Shown here in pieces: positions 1-5,512 of a stretch of DNA of 5,512 bases. The stretch comes from Balneolaceae bacterium (lineage in GTDB: Bacteria; Bacteroidota; Rhodothermia; Balneolales; Balneolaceae), in contig PWFZ01000446.1 of NCBI GenBank assembly GCA_003555185.1, positions 1 to 5,512 on the forward strand. The letters run 5' to 3'. Numbering within the stretch: the first letter of the stretch is position 1; each line of letters begins with the position of its first letter. The notes under the pieces were generated by a model that was not told the origin of the DNA, ran no database searches, and saw only the letters and a program-made list of their open reading frames with translations. A program made the position numbers and the translations under genes.

Positions 1-1780
1 CAGACACAGAAGCAATTGTAAATGAAGCTGAGTTTGCACCACTGATCGGCCGGCCGTCTTTTGTCCACTGAACAGAATCGGAAGAGTCAATCCTGTGGGA
101 GTAGTCGAAGCTGAACGCCTGCCCGGCTTCGAGGTTTACGGTTTCATGATTTCCAAAATTCTTTTGGGGTGCAAACTCATACTCATCTACATTATTCAGA
201 AAATGGTCATGGTGCTCCAGCAAATCCCTGAATGTGAATTTGTTATTCTGAAGCCTTATCTCTTCATACGTTGTGATTTTTGTCATCCATTCGGGAATTG
301 GGCCTGATAGGTTATTATCGTTTGCATGTAACCTGCTGTGCCCCCCCGTATAGTTTCCGTTTGAGTCTTTATTATTCTCATAGATGCTTTCCCAGCTTTC
401 AGGAATCGCCCCCTCAAAATTATTATTATTAATTAGAATCCACTGTAATGAACTTGACCTCCAGTCTACATCGGGAAGTGTTCCTGAAAACTTATTATCG
501 GGTATTCTAAAGTGTCGGACACGAGTTCCCTCAGCAAGTATCTTTGGGAATGCCCCCTCAAATCCAACATCCCTAAATGTTACCAGTATAATACGTTCTA
601 GTTTCTGCATCCATTCAGGCATCGGACCGGAAAAATTATTATGGCTAATATTAAAGGCACCTACATAAGCGTAGTATTGTCCTTTTACTGATAGATTGTT
701 TGTGTCACTTGACGGCGCTGTTATTTCACCTTCAAATTCAGGTATAACACCTGATAAATTATTTAAACCTATACTAAATTTACTAATTCGACTGTTCTTT
801 CCTGAGAAATAGTCCATTGGAAATTCTCCGGTAAAATTATTCCGGCTGAACACTGCATAGTGAATATCTTCGGCTTTCGGAAAAATTGGCACTTTACCTT
901 CAAGTTGATTACTGTCCATTTGAATATTTCTTATAGAAGGCCAGTTTTCCCAATCTTTTGGAACTTCACCTATATAGCCATTACCATCGCCATGACCATT
1001 TGCAAGCTTTAACCACCTTAGATTCACTAGTCCTCCCCAACCATCAGGAAGTTCACCACCCATTGCATTCGAGCCTCGCTGGTTGTCTAAAAATATTCCC
1101 ACTAATGATTTACATTCTCCTATTTCAGAAGGGAGTGTTCCTGTAAGACGTTGTGATCGTATTTCCAAAAGTTCCAGAGATGCCATATTCCCGATAGTTT
1201 TGGGAATAGATCCACTGAATGTATTAGTGTGTGTAAATCTCTTTCCACTAAAACTACAACCTCCCGGACAGTGGTTATGCCGACCTTCATACCATGAAGT
1301 ACGACTGTCCAAGTCAATTTCTCCTTGCTGCCCGGCAAGACTTAGCCTTTTCAGCTTTCTCCAATTGCCTATAGACTCAGGAATTTCTCCTGACAAATTA
1401 TTATGCTTAACATTGAATCGATCTGTAAGTTGACGGAGATTTCCTATACTTTCCTGAAGTGTGCCGGTTAAATTATTTCCTTCAGTTTCTCCTTTTCCCG
1501 AATACTTAACGGCACTCATATTAATACCCGTAACCCGAAGTTCCCCATTGATTTCTTCTACCAATACACCTACAGGGGCATCATCATAACCTCCAAGCTG
1601 GAGCGATACATCGCCATTATTCCATCCATCCTGATGCGTCCAGTTAGCACCATCTGTTGATGCATAAAGTTCAGAAAGAGCAATTTCATCTCCTTTACGG
1701 CTGTCCATATCCTGGGACAACCCCTGTACAGAGAAGAGAGATAATGCAAATAACAGGGCGGTAAATTTGGCGGTTGTCAT
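1..1780 (-). CDS. Secreted leucine-rich-repeat protein with Ig-like domain, 3' end outside the window
   Basis: The frame is open from an ATG at 1780 to the window edge (593 codons, no stop), so the C-terminus is missing. Residues 1-22 form a signal peptide: Lys5, a hydrophobic core, then GLSQ before the acidic mature start. Residues 37-54 (ELYASTDGANWTHQDGWN) match the cap that often precedes LRRs in bacterial exported proteins. About fourteen plant-type LRR units follow, recognisable as N-x-L/F-S/T-G-x-I/L-P, for example near residues 127-134, 186-193, 211-217, 340-347, 381-388, 429-436 and 489-496. Spacing is irregular; an insert at about 150-183 carries HCPGGC (Cys171, Cys175), a possible disulfide or metal site. 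Residues 543-593 (VQWTKDGRPISG in the middle) look like the start of an Ig-like fold. A surface or secreted binding role is inferred; no ligand or enzymatic site is visible. A C-terminal secretion domain may follow off-window. The AT-rich sequence before the ATG has no clear Shine-Dalgarno. Confidence 0.88.
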   Translation of the reverse strand, partial: MTTAKFTALLFALSLFSVQGLSQDMDSRKGDEIALSELYASTDGANWTHQDGWNNGDVSLQLGGYDDAPVGVLVEEINGELRVTGINMSAVKYSGKGETEGNNLTGTLQESIGNLRQLTDRFNVKHNNLSGEIPESIGNWRKLKRLSLAGQQGEIDLDSRTSWYEGRHNHCPGGCSFSGKRFTHTNTFSGSIPKTIGNMASLELLEIRSQRLTGTLPSEIGECKSLVGIFLDNQRGSNAMGGELPDGWGGLVNLRWLKLANGHGDGNGYIGEVPKDWENWPSIRNIQMDSNQLEGKVPIFPKAEDIHYAVFSRNNFTGEFPMDYFSGKNSRISKFSIGLNNLSGVIPEFEGEITAPSSDTNNLSVKGQYYAYVGAFNISHNNFSGPMPEWMQKLERIILVTFRDVGFEGAFPKILAEGTRVRHFRIPDNKFSGTLPDVDWRSSSLQWILINNNNFEGAIPESWESIYENNKDSNGNYTGGHSRLHANDNNLSGPIPEWMTKITTYEEIRLQNNKFTFRDLLEHHDHFLNNVDEYEFAPQKNFGNHETVNLEAGQAFSFDYSHRIDSSDSVQWTKDGRPISGANSASFTIASVS

Positions 1781-1840
1781 AATCAATAAATTTTTGAGAA
1801 CCCTAATGATACACAAATTAGTCAGGTACTTTTATTTTAA

Positions 1841-1888
1841 CCCGGCCGGCATTGTTAACCTCTCGGCATCTCAGTGCCGCCTGCCGGG
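1841..1888. repeat. GC-rich imperfect inverted repeat in the LRR gene leader
   Basis: CCCGGC (1841-1846) pairs with GCCGGG (1883-1888), and CGGCATTG (1847-1854) pairs with CAGTGCCG (1872-1879) with one mismatched position. A 3-nt bulge lies at 1880-1882. A competing small hairpin, CGGCA (1864-1868) with TGCCG (1875-1879), shares the right arm, so two mutually exclusive folds are possible. It lies 61-108 nt upstream of the LRR start codon. Neither strand has a clean T-run straight after the stem, so a terminator is not well supported. A structured 5' leader or a dispersed repeat copy is equally possible. Confidence 0.5.
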
Positions 1889-1990
1889 CTGTTCTGTTTA
1901 CACGTTTTTATTAAGACAAATCAAAAGCAGTAGTGTTACGGAATGAGCATCAAATAATTAAAATTTTTTAATATTTCTGAAATACAGGGG

Positions 1991-2042
1991 CCGGGAATTT
2001 TTTAAAGTCCTCCCGGTGCAAGCCGTAAGCAAGCAACTGTAA
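1991..2042 (+). other. Segment resembling a cobalamin riboswitch core, probably a non-functional remnant or chance
   Basis: On the plus strand, GGGAA (1993-1997) is followed by CGGTGCAAGCC from 2014 and GCAACTGTAA (2033-2042). These resemble, in order, the conserved GGGAA, CGGTG-xxA-xxCCG and GCxACTGT blocks of the cobalamin aptamer. CCGGGA (1991-1996) also pairs perfectly with TCCCGG (2011-2016). Against function, the spacing is off, the expected CC before the GCxACTGT block is missing, no CCAGGA-type 3' block follows, and no plus-strand gene lies downstream. It is best treated as a decayed copy or a coincidence. Confidence 0.2.
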
Positions 2043-2263
2043 CACATGTATCATTAGATTGTTCCAATAATTCTTACTCCAACTAAAAGTTATGTTGTTC
2101 TTGGTGGAATAATCAATTTCCCCATCCTAACTTGATGATATCCCATGGTTTATTTTTAAACTCAGGCATCAAATGGCTCCGGGCAAATTAACAGGCCAAA
2201 ACTTTCACTCTAACCTGTGTTTGATTATAAATCAGGCCAAAAAGTAAATGTTTATCAAACCAG

Positions 2264-2355
2264 GCTTAAATAATTTAGACATTAAATCCCTCTCTATTAA
2301 TTAAATAGAGAGGGAAATAGGGTGAGTCGGAACTCAGATCCTAAATTATTTAAGC
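2264..2355. repeat. Nested inverted repeat of about 92 bp
   Basis: The outer arms are a perfect 15-bp inverted repeat, GCTTAAATAATTTAG (2264-2278) with its complement at 2341-2355. Inside is a second perfect hairpin, CCCTCTCTATT (2288-2298), a 5-nt AATTA loop, and AATAGAGAGGG (2304-2314). A small GAGT-cgga-ACTC hairpin (from about 2323) lies between the inner hairpin and the right arm. The short length, terminal inverted repeats and absence of coding sequence resemble a miniature transposable element or palindromic intergenic repeat. No target-site duplication is obvious at the flanks. A composite terminator is possible, but no T-run follows the GC-rich inner stem. Confidence 0.6.
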
Positions 2356-2469
2356 GGTGAGTAAGGCAAACAACCTTTTTTGGCCAGCCTCCCGGGAGTG
2401 GTAGTCATAAGAATTTTAAGGTCAAATAATGCTCAAAAACTCCGCTTCAACCACCTCTGAATTCGCTCC

Positions 2470-2518
2470 GAGTTCAAAAAATGAGCCCTCCCTGAAAAGG
2501 AGGGGATTTTTTGAATTC
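2470..2518. terminator. Candidate bidirectional intrinsic terminator, possibly ending the glycan operon
   Basis: CCCTCC (2486-2491) pairs with GGAGGG (2499-2504) across a 7-nt loop. The outer arms TTCAAAAAAT (2473-2482) and ATTTTTTGAA (2506-2515) also pair perfectly, and the match nearly reaches 2470 and 2518. Read on either strand, a GC stem is followed by six T, giving the form of a rho-independent terminator in both directions. It lies about 320 nt past the stop of the deacetylase-like gene, with no better candidate in between. That distance is long, so it may instead be one copy of a dispersed palindromic repeat. Confidence 0.5.
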
Positions 2519-2720
2519 AATACAGAACATTATTAATCAAACTCAGGTTTCTAATAATACTCGAATAATCGGCGATCCGAAGGGTTACTAACCCCGACAA
2601 GTTTCGAATGAGAGGCATTGAAACCGACAGGATTTCTTGCTTTGCTGCAACTTCATCCTTCGGTTTATTCCAATCTAGTCCCTTAAGATAAAAAAGCCTG
2701 ATGGTTTTTTGGGTACAAAT
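2517..2720 (-). pseudogene. Start-less protein-like open frame, probable repeat or gene remnant
   Basis: The minus frame is open from just after a TGA at 2723-2721 to a TGA at 2519-2517, giving 67 codons. It includes GLDWNKPKDEVAAKQEIL and then MPLIRNLSGLVTLRIADYSS, ending in SLINNVLY. The only ATG is internal, about half way along, with no convincing ribosome binding site. The residue composition looks protein-like, with amphipathic Leu/Ile/Val runs. The same DNA contains hairpins (2621-2666, 2582-2594), which suggests a dispersed intergenic repeat that happens to be open, or the tail of a lost gene. No family is assigned. Confidence 0.3.
2621..2666. repeat. Imperfect inverted repeat with a bulged stem
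   Basis: AAACCGACAGGAT (2621-2633) pairs with ATCCTTCGGTTT (2655-2666), giving 12 base pairs and a single bulged C. The loop of about 21 nt contains TTGC/GCAA blocks that could pair further. It sits inside the start-less open frame on the minus strand. No T-run follows on either strand, so it is not a terminator. A dispersed palindromic repeat or the secondary structure of a remnant element is the likeliest reading. Confidence 0.45.
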
Positions 2721-2837
2721 TCACTCGCGTCCTCTTTCAAATAAACCCTGCAAACCCGAATAAGAGCCCCGGATTTATGAAAAATTGAGAATTCTCTACC
2801 CAATCACTTAATGCCTGAAACCAACCGGCTGCAAAGG

Positions 2838-4010
2838 CTAATGCTCAAGCTGATTGTGAACAGCCGGCCTTACCGGCAGCGCCTTGTTCTCAATAATCCG
2901 GCCCAGTGTATCTGAGGCCATAAACTCAACATCGGGCCACCTTTTCAGCACTTTCGTAAGCACTGTTTTCAGACCCCTGAGGTTCCTGTCTCGGTTCCCT
3001 TCATCCAGAAAACCTACATAGTTTAACCTGTGAGAGGAGATAATGGCCGGTTTGTTCCAGAAAAAAGCCGTCGAAACACCTTTCAGACAATCGTCTATGC
3101 AGTCGAACTCCCGGCCTTTTTTGGCAGGTTCGAAACTGCAATTTCGGATCAGGTAGTATTGGCCCAGGTCGTTTCTATCTCCCAGGTGGTGACGCACCAT
3201 CTCCCGTTTATTACCATTCAAAAGAGGCAGTTTCTGATACTTCATGCCCTGGAAATAACGAACTCCCTCCTGATACAAAGCCCAGTTGAGCTGACTGCTC
3301 CAGATAAAATTTGTAGCAATGAAAGACATAGACTTATAGCCGAACAGTTTTTCAAACAGCCTTAGGCCATTCCGGATAGTGTCCTCCAGGGCGGGCAGAT
3401 CGTTTCTGCTTTCCATATCAAAAGAGGCCTGAATACTCCGCTTCATTTCCGGGTATATATCATTGCTCAGCCCCCAGCACCGATAATTGAAGGCGTCCCT
3501 GAAATGATGTATATCTTCATGAAGAAGCCGCAGCCAGTATTTCACATTCAGATGTTCTTTTCCATGCGACTGCGGATGAAAGAGTCCGGATTCATCTGCC
3601 GACTTCCACAGATCCAGACAACGGGCGTGTTTCGGATATCTTTTAAAGGTCTCCGTAATCGGCTCGCAAAAATATTCACTAAATCCTGACTCTCTTATTC
3701 TATCGAAATCCGGATTACTCACCACTGTATTGGCCGTAATGACCGGATGGTTTCCCTGATGATCCTTAAAGCCGGACAGCAGATCAAAAAGAAACTCCAG
3801 ATCGTTTTCACTTGCCAGGGAATCGTAGCGGCAGTAGGGGCTCTTATCAACCGGCCCGCCTTTGCCGAGCAGTTTATTATACGCTTCAGCGGAAGGCATG
3901 CGAATGCTTCCCCAGTCGTCCGACTCGATCACTACAATTTTCCTTCCGGTTCTCCAGCCCGGCCTGTTGATCAGATGCTGAGCAATTCTTCGTTTGATCG
4001 TCGATATCAT
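2838..4010 (-). CDS. NodB-like polysaccharide deacetylase-type protein
   Basis: From the ATG at 4010 this is 390 residues. A basic N-terminus leads into strand KIVVIESDDWGS (24-35), whose Asp31-Asp32 match the paired Asp of NodB-type metal-dependent deacetylases. ITANTVVSNP (91-100) resembles another barrel strand. H145-PQS-H149-GKE-H153 fits the HxxxH metal-binding motif, and ISSHRLNYVG (His327) could supply the later catalytic His. It would remove acyl groups from, or hydrolyse, a polysaccharide; the substrate is unknown. No signal peptide is seen, so a cytoplasmic or membrane-associated role is more likely. The frame also opens at a TTG at 4079, overlapping the ATP-grasp gene by 41 nt; I prefer the ATG at 4010 because a purine-rich GGGAAATAGA sits just before it and no family-like sequence lies upstream. 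It is the last gene of the operon, 28 nt behind the ligase. The fold is moderately certain, the exact activity is not. Confidence 0.65.
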   Translation of the reverse strand: MISTIKRRIAQHLINRPGWRTGRKIVVIESDDWGSIRMPSAEAYNKLLGKGGPVDKSPYCRYDSLASENDLEFLFDLLSGFKDHQGNHPVITANTVVSNPDFDRIRESGFSEYFCEPITETFKRYPKHARCLDLWKSADESGLFHPQSHGKEHLNVKYWLRLLHEDIHHFRDAFNYRCWGLSNDIYPEMKRSIQASFDMESRNDLPALEDTIRNGLRLFEKLFGYKSMSFIATNFIWSSQLNWALYQEGVRYFQGMKYQKLPLLNGNKREMVRHHLGDRNDLGQYYLIRNCSFEPAKKGREFDCIDDCLKGVSTAFFWNKPAIISSHRLNYVGFLDEGNRDRNLRGLKTVLTKVLKRWPDVEFMASDTLGRIIENKALPVRPAVHNQLEH

Positions 4011-4038
4011 TCTATTTCCCGCTGCGGCGATTAAACAA

Positions 4039-5097
4039 TTATATCTTCTCTTTATAAATTTTTTCTGCTTTATGATCAAACGAAACCCCTGTTTCTTCCC
4101 GGAGCATCATATCCACCATCCAGTCCTGCTCATAAAATTTGCCGGGGTGCCAGTTCATCTCCCCGTCCCAGTAACCGGTGCAGGCGTCGGTCATATCGCA
4201 AAAGCCATAACTCAGTTCCGAAATCACATACCTGCCGTTGTGATTCAGAAAGTCGTAGGCAACCGCCTGTAGCTGCAGTTTTTTGGTCAGGTCGAGGGCT
4301 ATTTCGATCACCTCTTCGGGAAAGTGGTGCTTCTCGAACTCCGGGTAGCCGCTGCCCGATGCGCGGAAGTCGTTCTCCCTTACTCTGCGCTTTACGGCAA
4401 ATGCCTTTCCGTCAACCACATTTACGCGGATGTCGTGATCGTTATCGGGAATAAAGTCCTGGAAATAGATATAACCCTTCTCGTTGCCGATTACCTTGGC
4501 AAACTCGGTGCTATATCCCAGGCGAACCACGCCTTTCAATACATCATAGAACCGTGCTTTTCCAATCCTGAATTTTCGCAGTCGTTCTCTCAGGTTGGAA
4601 ACGGCATCATATTGGCGAAACCCCGATCCAAATGCCTTCCTTATCATTTTTTTTGCGCTCCGGCGATCTCTTACCAATCGCACATGATCGGATCCTGACC
4701 CCCTTCGCAGTTTAAACACTTTTGGGAACCCGGACGTATCCACCCAATCGAATGCCTCTTTCTTTTCGTAGAACACATAGGATGGTGCCATGGGAGCATC
4801 CACGGCCTCCAAAAGGTACTTCTGGCCCACCTTGTCATCGAAGTGCCAGCAGGCGCGAAAATCGGGAAACACCTTTTTTCCGGCCGTCTCCAGTGAATAA
4901 ATAAGCTGTTTGGCAAAAAGCACATCCTTTGGATTGGCCTGGTGAAAGTGCCACATCAGCGCGGTGCAATCATCCAGATCCCGTACGATATCACTGCTAT
5001 AGCAGTTAACCAGTTTATAGGGAATTTTATTCTCTTTGCAATATTGGATCCATCGGCTGCTGAACCCTTCTTTTCTGTGGTGAATAGCTATTTTCAT
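4039..5097 (-). CDS. ATP-grasp ligase of a surface-glycan cluster
   Basis: This 352-residue protein has the order expected of an ATP-grasp enzyme. A Rossmann-like N-terminal part (1-80) is followed by FDDKVGQKYLL (86-96). KVFKLRRGSGSDHVRLV (126-142) supplies the ATP-contacting Lys and a Gly-rich loop. YFQDFIPDNDHDIRV (211-225) is the hinge and start of the second lobe, VKRRVRENDFRASGSG (235-250) the basic active-site strand, and VAYDF...ISELSYGF (279-299) the metal-binding end with Asp282 and Glu294. The last metal ligand, normally Asn in an E-x-N motif, is Ser296. Such enzymes join a carboxylate to an amine or thiol through an acyl phosphate; the substrates here are unknown. The C-terminal stretch ending near QDWMVDMML (325-332) lies outside the core fold. 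The ATG at 5097 overlaps the CapA-like stop codon as ATGA, implying translational coupling. No transmembrane segment or signal peptide is visible, so it is likely cytoplasmic. Confidence 0.8.
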   Translation of the reverse strand: MKIAIHHRKEGFSSRWIQYCKENKIPYKLVNCYSSDIVRDLDDCTALMWHFHQANPKDVLFAKQLIYSLETAGKKVFPDFRACWHFDDKVGQKYLLEAVDAPMAPSYVFYEKKEAFDWVDTSGFPKVFKLRRGSGSDHVRLVRDRRSAKKMIRKAFGSGFRQYDAVSNLRERLRKFRIGKARFYDVLKGVVRLGYSTEFAKVIGNEKGYIYFQDFIPDNDHDIRVNVVDGKAFAVKRRVRENDFRASGSGYPEFEKHHFPEEVIEIALDLTKKLQLQAVAYDFLNHNGRYVISELSYGFCDMTDACTGYWDGEMNWHPGKFYEQDWMVDMMLREETGVSFDHKAEKIYKEKI

Positions 5098-5512
5098 GAT
5101 CTCAGTGTTTTGATGAGTACATCCCGGTGTGCTTCACAACGTGTAAGGTTTAGTAACAATCTTTTCTTTCTCTCAGTAAGTAATGAAGGCGCAAGGTTTC
5201 TGTTTCGGAGGGCGTGCAGTATCCGTATCGAATGAGGCTCAATATAGCTGCTGTAGAGCCGGCGGGAGCTTGAACAGTACTCCTCGAATCTTACATTAAG
5301 TAATTGATCATCACCGATAATCCGGTTCAAATCCTTCATTTTTGCATCAAATCCTTCCTTCTCCTCAGGTGTGAGCTCTCGCAAGCCCGCCTTTTCCGCA
5401 TTTTGGACGAAGGGGTGAATTTTGAATTCCACTCCCTCCCCTGAAATTTCCAGTTCGGCTATTATACCCATGTGCCACGGGGTTACCGATTCGGTATAGG
5501 GTCTGTCAAAAA
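5094..5512 (-). CDS. CapA-family (poly-gamma-glutamate/capsule type) protein, C-terminal part only
   Basis: The frame stays open to the right edge, so 138 C-terminal residues are visible and the true start lies outside; the ATG at 5471 is internal to the conserved RPYTESVTPWHMG segment and should not be taken as the start. That segment, followed by the strand pattern GIIAELEISGEGVEFKIHPF, resembles the end of the calcineurin-like metallophosphoesterase fold of CapA/PgsA proteins, which take part in making or anchoring poly-gamma-glutamate and related capsular polymers. The metal-binding motifs would be in the missing part. A charged tail follows, with ELTPEEKEGF and, near the end, TRCEAHRDVLIKTL. 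The stop TGA overlaps the ATP-grasp start by 4 nt, so the two are very likely cotranscribed and work in one pathway. Family assignment rests on recall of the C-terminal pattern and is fairly, not fully, secure. Confidence 0.7.
   Translation of the reverse strand, partial: FDRPYTESVTPWHMGIIAELEISGEGVEFKIHPFVQNAEKAGLRELTPEEKEGFDAKMKDLNRIIGDDQLLNVRFEEYCSSSRRLYSSYIEPHSIRILHALRNRNLAPSLLTERKKRLLLNLTRCEAHRDVLIKTLRS

Larger units (their letters stand above)
1781..2837. other. Long intergenic region rich in inverted repeats
   Basis: About 1.05 kb separates the deacetylase-like gene from the LRR gene, both on the minus strand. No frame here has a good start together with convincing coding character. 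The stretch holds the LRR gene's leader and presumably its promoter, and the end of the glycan operon. Several structures are listed separately. Smaller items are a 10-bp direct repeat CAGGCCAAAA at 2192-2201 and 2233-2242, a perfect palindrome CTCCCGGGAG at 2389-2398, a GGGTTA-c-TAACCC hairpin at 2582-2594, and a weak hairpin at 2691-2710 (A-run, GCC, TGAT, GGT, T-run). Nothing convincing was seen between about 2046 and 2190. Confidence 0.7.

Noticed and set aside
958..1433. Plus-strand and alternative-frame ORFs within the LRR gene
   Set aside because: They are opposite or out of frame with a continuous 593-codon frame that has a signal peptide and clear LRR units.
1814..1820. TAATTTG on the minus strand as a Bacteroidota-type -7 promoter element for the LRR gene
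   Set aside because: It is one base short of the TAnnTTTG pattern, and no clear TTG element sits at the expected distance upstream.
2429..2536. Short plus-strand ORF of 35 codons starting MLKNSAST
   Set aside because: It runs straight through the palindrome at 2470-2518, and its middle is just the translation of the GC stem and loop. There is no ribosome binding site or family resemblance.
2690..2710. A-run/GCC-TGAT-GGT/T-run hairpin as the operon terminator
   Set aside because: On the transcribed minus strand the third pair becomes an A-C mismatch and only two G-C pairs remain, so the stem is too weak.
4011..4079. N-terminal extension of the deacetylase-like gene from a TTG at 4079
   Set aside because: The extra 23 residues are Lys/Arg-rich translation of the end of the ATP-grasp gene. 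The ATG at 4010 has a purine-rich upstream stretch and leaves a normal 28-nt gap.
4324..4925. Plus- and minus-strand alternative frames inside the ATP-grasp gene
   Set aside because: They lack any recognisable motif and overlap a frame with the full set of ATP-grasp motifs.

Overview
The window reads as chromosomal DNA from a member of the Bacteroidota/Balneolota group. This is an inference from style, not from a marker gene. The cues are a secreted plant-type leucine-rich-repeat (LRR) protein with an Ig-like module, AT-rich gene starts with little or no Shine-Dalgarno signal, and a surface-polysaccharide type gene cluster. All genes recognised lie on the minus strand, so transcription runs from right to left.

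Right part (5512 down to 2838): three tightly packed genes form the end of an operon whose promoter is outside the window. First is the C-terminal part of a CapA-like protein (poly-gamma-glutamate/capsule family). Next is an ATP-grasp ligase that starts inside the CapA stop codon (ATGA overlap). Third is a NodB-like polysaccharide deacetylase-type protein that starts 28 nt after the ligase. Together they suggest modification or assembly of a cell-surface glycan, with an amide-bond forming step and a deacetylation or hydrolysis step. The substrate cannot be read from the sequence.

Middle part (2837 to 1781): about 1.05 kb without a convincing gene but rich in structure. It holds a protein-like open frame without a good start, several hairpins (one a good terminator candidate for the operon), a nested inverted repeat of about 92 bp, a segment resembling the core of a cobalamin riboswitch without the rest of the aptamer, and a GC-rich hairpin in the leader of the next gene. 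It looks like an accumulation of interspersed repeats and remnants.

Left part (1780 down to 1): the first 593 codons of a large exported protein with a signal peptide, about fourteen plant-type LRR units and the beginning of an Ig-like domain. The frame is open to the window edge, so the stop and any C-terminal sorting domain lie outside. It is probably surface-exposed or secreted and has its own transcription unit, separate from the glycan operon.

No CRISPR array, tRNA, rRNA, intact insertion sequence or integrase was seen.
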